A DNA stretch of 64,000 nt from Rubritalea tangerina. GTDB lineage: Bacteria > Verrucomicrobiota > Verrucomicrobiia > Verrucomicrobiales > Akkermansiaceae. The stretch covers positions 1-64,000 of the forward strand of contig NZ_JBHUJB010000076.1 in NCBI RefSeq assembly GCF_042683245.1, read 5' to 3'. Below the pieces are notes generated by a model that worked only from the letters and a program-made list of their open reading frames with translations, had not been told where the DNA came from and did no database searches. The first letter of the stretch is position 1; the number at the start of each line of letters is the position of its first letter. Shown piece after piece: positions 7,937-16,696 of this stretch. The position numbers and the translations under genes are program-made.

Positions 7937-9592
7937 CTATTCCCATCCTTGTACTAACTTCTGAAGTCGCCTTTCCTCTTGCCGGTCCGGACTTTGCTCG
8001 CGGTACTCGACACCATGATAATACTCTACCAATTCATCTAACCAATCGGGTGCTTTCTCCATGCGCTCCAGCTGCTCGACAATCTCACGCATCGTAGAAC
8101 TTTCCACTCTATGCACCCCTTTGACTCGGCACGCTTGATAAAATGCTTGTAAGTAATGAGCCATCTCCACTTCTCGCTTGCCACCACTGAGAATCGATTT
8201 CTCTGTCGAAGATTTCCAGACATTCACCACCACAACAAGCCCTCCCAGACCACAAATCACCAGCGCAATAATCCCCCATGGAGCGCCCCTTCGTTCACCT
8301 TTCATACCCTCTTGATAGGGGGTATCCAAGCTTGGCAGACTCTCTGATGCTGCAGCCACTTCAGTCTCAATCTCAGCACTGGGGGTCGTGTCAAACATCG
8401 TCCATCCATATCCATCAAGATACACCTCCGCCCATGCATGAGCGTCACGCGAACGAAATACCACCGTATCAGCGTAAGAATAAAGAGTCCCCCCCGCATA
8501 ACCATAAACCACCCGACTTGGAATTCCTAACTGGCGCGCCATCAACGCCGATGCTGAAGCAAAGTGCTCACAGTACCCAACCCGGTCGCCAAACAAGAAA
8601 TTCTCCATCGAACCCAATCCCTCTGTATTGTCGACCTTCAATGAGTACTTACAACGACTCTGCAAGAGCTGCTTCACACCCTCTAGCTTCTGATACAGCC
8701 CAACCTCACCTACTAAACCAACTAACAGAGGTCCTTGTAACTCCCTCACTTTCTCTGGCAGCTGAAGGTACTTCTCTCCAGGGCTCCCAACCTCAATCTC
8801 TCCAACTCGCATCGCAAGCGCTTGGTAGTTCAGAGGCACACTACTCGCGGTATATCGATACCGCACCTGATCACTTTCTGGTAACAAGAAAACCCCATCC
8901 GCCACCTGACGCAGCTGCTCCACATCCATTCTCTGCACCCCCTGAATCGCAAAAGCCACGTCCTGCCCATTTCCATTCTTATTTAAAGAAACCTCATGAC
9001 GGTATTGGGTAAACCCCTGCGTACTCCTTTGCTCAGATAACTGAATCGGCCCCTCCGCTTGCCACACCTTCTCAAACCGACTCGATGACTTCCAACTGTC
9101 ATTCTCAAATGTGTCGAAAGAGAATCCACTCAAATACACTCGCGCATTCTGAATCCAACTAGCCGTCCCCTCATCTACAGCTTTCACTAACACCTCTGGG
9201 TGACTCTTCGGCTTATGGTCACTTTGCTTCGGAATCTCACGCTCAAAATCCTCGTCCCATAGCCATTCATCACGCACCTCACCCTCGCCATCACCACCCT
9301 CTCCCCCATGAGATCCCGACACGTAATGGTCTGAAAGCACCAATGTCGACGTCGCCAATCCTTCCACAACCCCAATCACTACCAACAGCACAAGACCGTC
9401 TAATAACCGAATCTTTCGAACACTCTTAAAACTATAATCACACTTCTCAAAACGCCGGTGAGTCCCCCATAAACCAATCAGTAATACCAAAACCGCAATC
9501 ACAGCACGCCACCATAGCGAAACCTCCCCCACAAGCCCCCTGAGCACCACATACATCAACACGAAGGTCAGAATAAATAGACTATGACGCAT
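7937..9592 (-). CDS. Membrane transglutaminase-like protein (TgpA type)
   Basis: 551 residues from the ATG at 9592, a start that overlaps the end of the DUF58 gene by 11 bases; the frame extends further upstream but inside that gene. N-terminal hydrophobic segments (about 1-80) precede a long extracytoplasmic part with a transglutaminase core: Cys near 341 in YCEHFASASALMARQLG, His near 386 in DAHAWAEVYLDGYGW and Asp near 399 in FDTTP. A further membrane segment (about 440-460) and a cytoplasmic tail follow. This is the familiar third member of MoxR / DUF58 / transglutaminase operons. The substrate is unknown in most species; a cell-envelope proteolytic or cross-linking role is inferred. Confidence 0.85.
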   Translation of the reverse strand: MRHSLFILTFVLMYVVLRGLVGEVSLWWRAVIAVLVLLIGLWGTHRRFEKCDYSFKSVRKIRLLDGLVLLVVIGVVEGLATSTLVLSDHYVSGSHGGEGGDGEGEVRDEWLWDEDFEREIPKQSDHKPKSHPEVLVKAVDEGTASWIQNARVYLSGFSFDTFENDSWKSSSRFEKVWQAEGPIQLSEQRSTQGFTQYRHEVSLNKNGNGQDVAFAIQGVQRMDVEQLRQVADGVFLLPESDQVRYRYTASSVPLNYQALAMRVGEIEVGSPGEKYLQLPEKVRELQGPLLVGLVGEVGLYQKLEGVKQLLQSRCKYSLKVDNTEGLGSMENFLFGDRVGYCEHFASASALMARQLGIPSRVVYGYAGGTLYSYADTVVFRSRDAHAWAEVYLDGYGWTMFDTTPSAEIETEVAAASESLPSLDTPYQEGMKGERRGAPWGIIALVICGLGGLVVVVNVWKSSTEKSILSGGKREVEMAHYLQAFYQACRVKGVHRVESSTMREIVEQLERMEKAPDWLDELVEYYHGVEYREQSPDRQEERRLQKLVQGWE

Positions 9593-10730
9593 CCCTAACC
9601 TCCTTTGCTGAACGTACCCCCCTACGCTTAAATTGCACTTGCTTAATATCAACTAGAATCGCCCCAGCCATAGAATCAAACGCTTCCTCCCAAGATTCTA
9701 ACTCAAGATCCGAAATAACAATCACAGCCTGCTTAGCATCCAATGACTGCACCACCTTATGCAGCTCATGCTCCTCCGTATCGAGACTGCGCTGAGCCTG
9801 AGATAACATCGCATTGATCTCTATCAGGTCAGTCCGCTGCCCACAGTCGTACGCACTCCAAGCCAAAAAATCCGCATACAAACTCGTGCGTATCCCCAAG
9901 CTATAAAGGTACTCTAAACTGCCAGCTAAAAACGCTATGGCCCTCTCAAACCGATCCTCCCTCAACATCGCTCCTCCCCTCCCATACGAATGGAATAGAA
10001 CAGCACACCGGTCCACATACATCCCAGGAGGGTCATACTCGCGTACCCTCAAATCATGCCCCCGTACCACCGATCGCGCCGATGCTGGCCAGTGAATGTG
10101 CTTCGCCGAATCCCCAGACTGCCACGGCCTCAAGCCTTTCATCTCCCCTAACTCCCCATCTGGACTCATCCCGTGCTCACTCTGTGCCGACGATAACACC
10201 CCCTGCACCAGAAGCTCTCTGGGGATGATTTTTCGCGGGTAAACAATCAAGGGCGGAGCCAATGGATAATCCACATCCACTTCCCTGTGAAATAAACCAA
10301 ATGGAAAATCCGAACACAAACGATACCGCACACTCATCAAACACGCCCGTTGAGAAATCGCAATACCCTCATCTAACACTACTTCTGCTTGCGTCGCTAC
10401 CCATGGAGCATCAATCACCATCTCCTCATCTGAATCAAAATAGACATACAACCTCAACCCCACACTGTCAAAAAACTGACGCCTGTTGCGCAATACCATC
10501 TGAATCGGAAAACGCTTTCCTGCGCTGACTCTTGGTGGCTGCAGTATATCCACTTCAACTCCTCGCAAATTCCATACGGCCAATGCCGCAGCCAACACAG
10601 TGACTACCACCAGCAGAACACTCAAATGCAACAGTGCAGGCTGACGAAAGACAAAGCCCGCAACCCCAGCGAAAAGAGCGAACAGCAAGAGCACTGCCCC
10701 CCTCATCGTGAAATTGCCCGTGACTACCAT
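9582..10730 (-). CDS. DUF58 domain protein
   Basis: 382 residues with two N-terminal membrane segments (about 10-52), an extracytoplasmic beta domain and then the DUF58 core. The diagnostic segment LRPWQSGDSAKHIHWPASARS is at about 200-220, followed by LRVREYDPPG. The C-terminal part resembles a von Willebrand A fold (AVIVISDLELE near 340). DUF58 proteins are regular partners of MoxR ATPases; the pair is thought to assemble or activate membrane complexes. The gene starts 8 bases after the MoxR stop and overlaps the transglutaminase gene, consistent with one operon. Confidence 0.88.
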   Translation of the reverse strand: MVVTGNFTMRGAVLLLFALFAGVAGFVFRQPALLHLSVLLVVVTVLAAALAVWNLRGVEVDILQPPRVSAGKRFPIQMVLRNRRQFFDSVGLRLYVYFDSDEEMVIDAPWVATQAEVVLDEGIAISQRACLMSVRYRLCSDFPFGLFHREVDVDYPLAPPLIVYPRKIIPRELLVQGVLSSAQSEHGMSPDGELGEMKGLRPWQSGDSAKHIHWPASARSVVRGHDLRVREYDPPGMYVDRCAVLFHSYGRGGAMLREDRFERAIAFLAGSLEYLYSLGIRTSLYADFLAWSAYDCGQRTDLIEINAMLSQAQRSLDTEEHELHKVVQSLDAKQAVIVISDLELESWEEAFDSMAGAILVDIKQVQFKRRGVRSAKEVRDAS

Positions 10731-10738
10731 CCCCCCTA

Positions 10739-11656
10739 TTACTGCACCGGTGTCTGGTTAAGCACCTGATCTAACACGATTTCAATATCCGTCGCATCCT
10801 CGGGCTGAACCCTGTGCCGCATCACATCCTTAAAGATATCTTTCACGTGATCTGGTAGAACATGCGACTCTCCCTCTATCAAGGCCAACGCCTGAGAAGC
10901 CCTCAATAATGCAATACTCGCGCGCACAGATACCGTGTGCTGCCCACCTGCCTCACGCCGCGTCGCCTCGCAGAGCTCCACAATATACTCAGCAATCGCC
11001 GGACTCACTCCCACCTCCACAGTCCGCTTCTGCAAACTCAGTATTTCCTCTACCCCAATCACTTCCTCCATCCCTCCATCCATACCAAACTGCCCACCCA
11101 CTTGCTTCTGCAAAATCGCTTGCTGAATTTCCCGACTCGGTAAATCCATCGGTATCGATAACAAAAATCGGTCGAGCTGTGGCTCCGGTAGCGGAAATGT
11201 CCCCGCCACTCCTAAGGCATTCTGAGTAGCCACCACCATGAATGGTGAAGCTAATTCACGCGTCACTCCATCAATGGTAACTTGCCCCTCATTCATCGCC
11301 TCTAACAAAGCTGACTGCACCCTCGGAGATGTGCGGTTGATTTCATCAGCTAATAACAGATTCGTAAAGACTGGCCCCTCCACAAAATCAAACTCACCAG
11401 AATGCTGGCGGTAAAGATGGTAGCCAAGAATATCTGAGGGCAGTAAATCTGGCGTAAACTGAAGCCGCTTAAACCCTCCTCCGATACTCCCCGCCAATGC
11501 CTGAGCAAGTGACGTTTTCCCAACCCCAGGCGCCCCCTCAATCAAAACATGCCCCCGTGCTAACAATGCAACTAACACCAACTTTGCCGGACGCTCCGCC
11601 CCCAACACACTCGCCGTAAGTTTCCCTCGCAGTTGGCCTAATTGTGATTCCAGCAT
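10739..11656 (-). CDS. MoxR-family AAA+ ATPase
   Basis: 305 residues. Walker A GAPGVGKTS at 41-49, Walker B LLADEINR at 101-108, and sensor-1 region VVATQNALGVAGTFPLPEPQLDRF from about 146, which is the MoxR signature. The C-terminal lid domain ends with VSVRASIALLRASQALALIEG. MoxR proteins are chaperone-like ATPases; the adjacent DUF58 and transglutaminase genes are the standard partners. The gene begins 21 bases after the TerC stop, so it may be cotranscribed with it. Confidence 0.93.
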   Translation of the reverse strand: MLESQLGQLRGKLTASVLGAERPAKLVLVALLARGHVLIEGAPGVGKTSLAQALAGSIGGGFKRLQFTPDLLPSDILGYHLYRQHSGEFDFVEGPVFTNLLLADEINRTSPRVQSALLEAMNEGQVTIDGVTRELASPFMVVATQNALGVAGTFPLPEPQLDRFLLSIPMDLPSREIQQAILQKQVGGQFGMDGGMEEVIGVEEILSLQKRTVEVGVSPAIAEYIVELCEATRREAGGQHTVSVRASIALLRASQALALIEGESHVLPDHVKDIFKDVMRHRVQPEDATDIEIVLDQVLNQTPVQ

Positions 11657-11677
11657 TGGTGTATGATGGGTCAGAGC

Positions 11678-12475
11678 TTAACTCTCAGCAACAGATTTTT
11701 TGCTTTGCTGCAAACGCTCCTGCTTCGCCAACAACTTCTTCTGGTAGCGCCCCTGAATCACATCCACCGCCACCAAAACACCAATCACAAAATAGAATGT
11801 CGCCTTCGACATCACCTCCACATGGTGACCAAAGAAACTCAACTGAGCCTTATGTCCCCCCTCAGACACCAACAAAATCCCAACAATAAAGAGAACAAAC
11901 AACCCCAGCACCTCGTACATCCTATTCTTCTGCAAAAACTCAGAGACCCGATCAGCCATCCAAATCATCAGCAAACCACTCGAAATAATCGCTACGATCA
12001 TGATCCAAGCCACCTTCGTAATCGCCATCGCCCCCAAGATCGAGTCAAAGGAAAATACCGCATTCATCACCACTATCATGGTAATCGCCTTGCCCACCGA
12101 AGTCTTCTGCTCCGCTTCATCATGACCCACCTCTAGTGTCACCATATGTAACACCTCCTTGATCGCCGTGTAGATAATAAACGCTCCCCCCAACAATGTG
12201 ACGATGGAATTAAAGTCAAACACACCATGCACCGCATACGTATCAATGCTGAACCATGGCTGCGTCAACTTCTCCATCAAAAACATCAATAAGAATAACA
12301 ACACAATCCGTAACACAATCGCTAAACCAATCCCCCACGAACGTACCATCTTCTGCTTCTCCAGAGGCACCCGCTTCGACTCGATCGAAATATACAATAA
12401 ATTGTCAAATCCCAACACCGCCTGCAACAGTATCAACATAAACAACGTCAGCAAATTAGGTAGTAAATCAGCCAT
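11678..12475 (-). CDS. TerC-family integral membrane protein
   Basis: 265 residues, nearly all hydrophobic, with about seven membrane segments. The family's charged motifs are present: VLGFDNLLYISIESKRVP in the first segment (about 21-38) and VVMNAVFSFDSILGAMAIT near the middle, the FDN and FDS aspartates being the conserved intramembrane acids. TerC/Alx proteins are linked to tellurite resistance, manganese export and metal loading of exoenzymes. No ter genes are nearby, so a metal-homeostasis role is more likely than tellurite resistance. It is divergent from the SenB-like gene across an 87-bp gap holding an inverted repeat. Confidence 0.88.
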   Translation of the reverse strand: MADLLPNLLTLFMLILLQAVLGFDNLLYISIESKRVPLEKQKMVRSWGIGLAIVLRIVLLFLLMFLMEKLTQPWFSIDTYAVHGVFDFNSIVTLLGGAFIIYTAIKEVLHMVTLEVGHDEAEQKTSVGKAITMIVVMNAVFSFDSILGAMAITKVAWIMIVAIISSGLLMIWMADRVSEFLQKNRMYEVLGLFVLFIVGILLVSEGGHKAQLSFFGHHVEVMSKATFYFVIGVLVAVDVIQGRYQKKLLAKQERLQQSKKSVAES

Positions 12476-12507
12476 AACTCTAAAAGATTCAGTGTAAAAA
12501 AAATCGA

Positions 12508-12545
12508 TTTTCTAGCAACTTGATTTAATATCTCGTGCTAGAAAA
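12508..12545. promoter_or_regulatory. 10-bp perfect inverted repeat in a divergent promoter region
   Basis: TTTTCTAGCA (12508-12517) and TGCTAGAAAA (12536-12545) are exact complements separated by 18 AT-rich bases. The repeat lies between the starts of the divergent TerC and SenB-like genes and ends 17 bases before the GTG of the latter. Position and symmetry suggest a dimeric-repressor operator; the regulator is not known. Confidence 0.5.
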
Positions 12546-12562
12546 GCAACCACCAACTCTCA

Positions 12563-13501
12563 GTGCACATCATCGTCTCCAGCGCCTACCCCCTCAGCAG
12601 CCCTAAGGGTAACACCGTCACTGCTAAGCGCATTACTGATTTGCTCTACATGGGCGGACACACAGCAGAAGCTATCAACTCAGATATGCCACCGTCTGCC
12701 GATGCCATGATCGCCCTCCATGCTACCAAAACCCTCGATAGCAGTAAGTACTTCAAGGCCCAATACCCGAAAAGTAAACTTATCATCTACCTCACTGGCA
12801 CTGACCTCTATCAAGATCAGCCTAACAGACGTCAGGAGTTCTACGATGCACTCAACCTAGCAGACGCACTTGTAATCTCACAAGAAAGCTCACTCAACTC
12901 CGTACCCGGCCCCTTTCGCTCAAAAACTTTCTGCGTCCACCCCAGCGTTTTCCTCCCCGAAGAGTCGACTGTCCCGGCACCACCTAAACCCAGCTTCGCC
13001 CTCGTCGGCCACCTTCGCCCTGTAAAGAACCCCTTCCTGCTCAATCGAGCACTCGACATCATTCGCTCAGTCGAGCTCCACGCCTACACCCTCGGATCCG
13101 CTCTCGACCCCGATATGGTCAAAGCCGCCCTCGAATGGCAATACCACGACCCCCGTTTCAAGTGGCTCTACAATGTCCCATACCCGCAAGCCCTCAGCTG
13201 GATGCGCCAAGTCGACTTCACCCTAAATACCTCACACAGCGAAGGCGGCTCCAATGCCGTGGCCGAGTCCATCGCCCTCGGAACCCCCGTACTCGCCAGC
13301 CGAATCGAGGGCAATGTCGGTCTCCTAGGCGACGACTATGAAGGCTACTTCGAACCCGATAATGCCGCCTCACTTGCCAAACTCATAGACCGCGCCATTC
13401 ACGATTCCTCCTTCAGCGACACCCTCCATGCACAAATCGAATCCCTCCAACCCAAATTCCACCCGGACCAGGAAATCGATGCCTGGCTCAAAATCTTGTA
13501 G
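12563..13501 (+). CDS. senB: SenB-like glycosyltransferase (TIGR04348 family)
   Basis: 312 residues with a GTG start. GT-B fold of the GT4 type: an N-terminal segment SPKGNTVTAKRITDLLYMGGH (about 13-33), then DAMIALHATKTLDSS and LIIYLTGTDLYQD (about 72-80), the typical pattern of the TIGR04348 family, and a C-terminal donor domain with NTSHSEGGSNAVAESIALGTPV (E-rich loop near 221-242). In selenoneine pathways SenB makes a selenosugar from selenophosphate and UDP-GlcNAc. The usual neighbours SenA (EgtB-like) and SenC (SelD-like) are missing here, so the family call is fair and the selenium function is uncertain. The DUF3127 gene follows 41 bases downstream. Confidence 0.62.
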   Translation: MHIIVSSAYPLSSPKGNTVTAKRITDLLYMGGHTAEAINSDMPPSADAMIALHATKTLDSSKYFKAQYPKSKLIIYLTGTDLYQDQPNRRQEFYDALNLADALVISQESSLNSVPGPFRSKTFCVHPSVFLPEESTVPAPPKPSFALVGHLRPVKNPFLLNRALDIIRSVELHAYTLGSALDPDMVKAALEWQYHDPRFKWLYNVPYPQALSWMRQVDFTLNTSHSEGGSNAVAESIALGTPVLASRIEGNVGLLGDDYEGYFEPDNAASLAKLIDRAIHDSSFSDTLHAQIESLQPKFHPDQEIDAWLKIL

Positions 13502-13542
13502 CTTAGTTTGACAAGCCCGCATCGATCCACCATGAATGGCGC

Positions 13543-13929
13543 ATGTTCGAACTCAGCGGAAAGATCAAGCTCATCAACGACACCCAAACCTTCAACAGCG
13601 GCTTCACTAAACGTGAATTCGTCGTCACCACCAGCGACGTAAAGTACCCACAAGACATCAAGTTTGAAGTTGTTAAAGACAAGTGCAGCATCCTCGATAA
13701 CTTCCAAGTCGGACAAGAGGTTCAAGTGAACTTTGATATCCGTGGCAATGAATACAACGGCAATCACTACGTCAACCTCAGCTGCTGGAAACTCCAAGCT
13801 GCCGGCAATTCCCAACAAGCCCAGCCAAACAACGCACCAAACTTCGATAACCCCTTCGGGAACGAAGAAGAACCCAGCGCCGCTGACCTACGCAGCAACT
13901 TCGACGACGGTGACGACATCCCATTCTAA
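13543..13929 (+). CDS. DUF3127 protein with SSB-like C-terminal tip
   Basis: 128 residues. The N-terminal 85 or so form a small beta-rich domain matching DUF3127: FELSGKIKLINDTQTFNSGF, KREFVVTT and VQVNFDIRGNEYNGNHYVNL, an OB-fold-like layout. A Gln/Asn/Pro-rich linker (about 88-105) leads to an acidic tail ending DDGDDIPF. That tail is the same kind of peptide that bacterial single-stranded DNA-binding proteins use to recruit repair enzymes. I infer a nucleic-acid-associated protein; DUF3127 has no established function. An intrinsic terminator follows at 14031-14062. Confidence 0.75.
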   Translation: MFELSGKIKLINDTQTFNSGFTKREFVVTTSDVKYPQDIKFEVVKDKCSILDNFQVGQEVQVNFDIRGNEYNGNHYVNLSCWKLQAAGNSQQAQPNNAPNFDNPFGNEEEPSAADLRSNFDDGDDIPF

Positions 13930-14030
13930 CCTCACCTCGCCACTCAAATCAGGCAGATCCCCCTATCCAGCACCTGTCTCATCTGATGCGAGATGTGCCG
14001 TGGTCTCGACGATCACCCCACATTTCCAGG

Positions 14031-14062
14031 AGCCAAGCAGCCTTTATGCTTGGCTCTTTTTG
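14031..14062 (+). terminator. Intrinsic terminator after the DUF3127 gene
   Basis: A perfect 9-bp stem AGCCAAGCA / TGCTTGGCT (14031-14039 and 14047-14055) with a 7-base loop is followed by CTTTTTGTTT. It separates the DUF3127 gene from the TPR/AAA+ run. Confidence 0.85.
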
Positions 14063-14085
14063 TTTCTGTCCATATTCCCATAGCA

Positions 14086-15336
14086 ATGAGTGAGTTTGCT
14101 TACCAAGCTGACGAGGACGGCTACCAAGACCCAGATGAGTCTCTGCACAATCAAGTCAGCAGCTTCATGTCCAGTGGCCAGTGGGATAGAGCCATCCAGG
14201 CACTCACCACACTCCTCTCTACCCAACCAAACTCCGCATGGCTCCACTACCAACTCGCCTATTGCTTCAAAAATACCCAAAACTATAAGGACAGCGAAAA
14301 GCATTTCAAACTAGCCATCGGCCAGATGCCTGACTTTGCAGACGCTTTCCAAGGGATCGCTGGTCTCTACCTCAACATGGGCCGCAATGGAGCCGCAGAA
14401 GATAATATTCGAAAAGCCCTCGAACTCAACCCACATGACGACCACAGCTGGTTGATCATGGCCCACCTCCAACTCAATTTCGAAAACCCAAAAGAGGCCA
14501 TCTTCTGCGCGGACAAAGCACTCTCCATCAACCCTGAAAACCAACAAGCTCGCAGCATTCGTACCAGAGCACAAGGTGAACTCACCGGTAACGACAAACT
14601 CGACCCACATTCCCAAATTGCCGAACTCCAAGAACTCCTAGAGTCTAACCCAGAGGATGATATCACCCACATGCATATCGGGATTCTCTACTACGACGAA
14701 CTCAAAGATTACAAAAAAGCTGAAGAACATTTCCGTATCGCCCTGCGCCTAGACCCCGAGGATAAAACCTATCAGACCCTCCTCATCAAAGCCCTGCGCA
14801 AACGAGATAAAGCTCTGCGCATCCTCTGGCTACCACTATCCCCAGTCCTCAAGGTCCTCGCCTTCTTCGAGTGGATGAACCAAGCCAAATGGCGGTGGAT
14901 TTTCTTCATTCTTCTGCTCCCTGTCCTCAAATACATCGTTGTCATCTGCGTCGCCATCAGCGTGACCTTCTTCCTCTTTGTCTGGCCAATGGTCAAAACC
15001 TATGAATTCCTCACCCTCGTTGAGGTGCATAAAAAAATGGGCAAACTCTCCCTCTACTCAGGCCCCTTAGAAAAAATTCACCGACAGCCCTTCGCCCTCC
15101 GCGTCGCCCTCTGTCTCTCGGTCTTCGCCCTCTTCTGGGGAGGCATCCTCTACGCCTTCTCCAATACCACCTCCCGCATCCCACTCATCGCAGGACTCTC
15201 CTCTATCATTCTAGTGGCAGTCATCCTCTTCTACATCCTCAGCTGGGGCTCCCTCTTCTTTGACGCTTGGAAAAAGCGCGCCCGAAAGAAAAAGGACAAA
15301 CATTTCCACTCATCCATTTCTCAACATGAATCATAA
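14086..15336 (+). CDS. TPR-repeat membrane protein
   Basis: 416 residues from the ATG at 14086. I chose this start because it lies just after the terminator; an upstream in-frame start would put the terminator inside the gene. Residues 25-235 contain at least five tetratricopeptide units (for example WLHYQLAYCFKNTQNYKDSEKHFKLAI and ADAFQGIAGLYLNMGRNGAAEDNIRKAL). The rest has four or so hydrophobic segments (about 280-325 and 355-400) and a lysine-rich C terminus. I infer a membrane-bound adaptor with a cytoplasmic TPR domain. The next gene, a TPR-AAA+ ATPase, overlaps it by 11 bases, suggesting joint function. Confidence 0.82.
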   Translation: MSEFAYQADEDGYQDPDESLHNQVSSFMSSGQWDRAIQALTTLLSTQPNSAWLHYQLAYCFKNTQNYKDSEKHFKLAIGQMPDFADAFQGIAGLYLNMGRNGAAEDNIRKALELNPHDDHSWLIMAHLQLNFENPKEAIFCADKALSINPENQQARSIRTRAQGELTGNDKLDPHSQIAELQELLESNPEDDITHMHIGILYYDELKDYKKAEEHFRIALRLDPEDKTYQTLLIKALRKRDKALRILWLPLSPVLKVLAFFEWMNQAKWRWIFFILLLPVLKYIVVICVAISVTFFLFVWPMVKTYEFLTLVEVHKKMGKLSLYSGPLEKIHRQPFALRVALCLSVFALFWGGILYAFSNTTSRIPLIAGLSSIILVAVILFYILSWGSLFFDAWKKRARKKKDKHFHSSISQHES

Positions 15337-16696
15337 TAAAACCATCGAACTTCTCCTGAAAACCCTCTCAGCCTCCCCCAATGACTGGGAACTTCGACTG
15401 CACCTCGCTGAACTCTATCAAAACCAATATGACCAAGCCAAAGCTCTCTCTTTGCTGCTAGAAGCCCCACATCTCCCCGATTCCTCTGAGATGGGTATCC
15501 AAGCTGCCAATGCCATCGCCGCCCTCGACCAACAAGCCGCTATCAACTTTCTCGACCAAATCATCTCCGCCGATAAAGCATGCGCACCAGCCTACCTCGC
15601 CAAAGCAACCATCTACCAACAACAAAATGATAAACCCAGCGCACGTAAAAATTATAGCGTCGCAACCGTCATCGATGAATCACTCGAAGACCCACACTTC
15701 GAAGCATGGCTCGATGGCGCCGATAAACCCGCCCCCATGGCAATAAGCCAGCCCTATCACCCAGAACATTCTGAACCCACTCCCCAACAACCTGAAGACG
15801 ACTTTATTGAAACCGATACCGCCCTCGATGAAGCCCTCAATGCCGTAGCCCAAGTCATCGACTTCTCGGACATCGGTGGCATGGAAGCCCTCAAAGAGCG
15901 CATCCGCATGAGCATCATCTATCCCTTCAAAAATAAAGACCTCTTCGCTAAGTTTAAAAAACGCTCCGGCGGTGGCCTCCTCTTCTACGGCCCCCCAGGT
16001 TGCGGCAAAACTCTCATCTCTCGTGCCACTGCCGGAGAATGCGGAGCCCACTTCATCAACATCTCCGTCCACGATGTCCTCTCCAAATGGATCGGTGAAA
16101 GTGAACAACGCATCCACGCCCTCTTCTCAGAAGCACGTAGAAAATCACCCACCATCATCTTTATCGACGAAGTCGATGCCCTCGGAGTCAAACGCAGCGA
16201 CGCCGGCCATACCGCTAGCCTCGTCAATACCCTCCTAACTGAAATGGATGGCAGCCAGTCTAACAATGATGACATCCTCGTGATCGGCGCTACCAACACA
16301 CCCTGGAGAGTCGATAGCGCCTTCCGTCGCCCCGGCCGCTTCGACCACGTCCTCTTTGTGCCACCACCTGACATCGAAGCACGCCATGCCATTCTCGAGG
16401 TCATCCTCAAAGAAATCCCCCAAGAAAAAATTGACCTTAAAAAGCTCGCAAAACTCACCGATAAATTCTCAGGTGCCGACCTCAAAGCCGTCGTCGATCG
16501 CGCTACCGAAACCACTATCCAAGAGATCATGAAGACGGGCAAAGAGATCAAACTCCAACAAAAACACCTCACCAACAGCATCAAACAATCGCGCCCAACC
16601 ACGCTAGAATGGTTAGAACAAGCGTCTAACTACGCAAGCTATGCCAATCAATCGGGCCTCTACGATGAACTCTCCGAATACATCAAATCACGCTAA
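15326..16696 (+). CDS. Cdc48/FtsH-type AAA+ ATPase with N-terminal TPR-like region
   Basis: 456 residues from the ATG at 15326, which overlaps the previous gene's stop. The first 130 or so residues are helical with TPR-like spacing (ELRLHLAELYQNQYDQAKALSLLLEA). The AAA module follows: DIGGMEALKERIRMSI (about 185), Walker A GPPGCGKT (222-229), pore-loop segment SKWIGESE, Walker B FIDEVD (D281, E282), sensor 1 GATN and the arginine-finger motif RRPGRFD (334-340), then a C-terminal helical lid. All catalytic residues are present. It resembles classical AAA unfoldases, but has no FtsH protease domain and only one ATPase ring. I infer a remodelling ATPase working with its TPR neighbour. Confidence 0.85.
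   Translation: MNHNKTIELLLKTLSASPNDWELRLHLAELYQNQYDQAKALSLLLEAPHLPDSSEMGIQAANAIAALDQQAAINFLDQIISADKACAPAYLAKATIYQQQNDKPSARKNYSVATVIDESLEDPHFEAWLDGADKPAPMAISQPYHPEHSEPTPQQPEDDFIETDTALDEALNAVAQVIDFSDIGGMEALKERIRMSIIYPFKNKDLFAKFKKRSGGGLLFYGPPGCGKTLISRATAGECGAHFINISVHDVLSKWIGESEQRIHALFSEARRKSPTIIFIDEVDALGVKRSDAGHTASLVNTLLTEMDGSQSNNDDILVIGATNTPWRVDSAFRRPGRFDHVLFVPPPDIEARHAILEVILKEIPQEKIDLKKLAKLTDKFSGADLKAVVDRATETTIQEIMKTGKEIKLQQKHLTNSIKQSRPTTLEWLEQASNYASYANQSGLYDELSEYIKSR

Noticed and set aside
8278..9012. Long plus-strand frame (244 codons) opposite the transglutaminase gene
   Set aside because: Shadow of the real gene on the other strand; Pro/His/Ser-rich composition and no domain.
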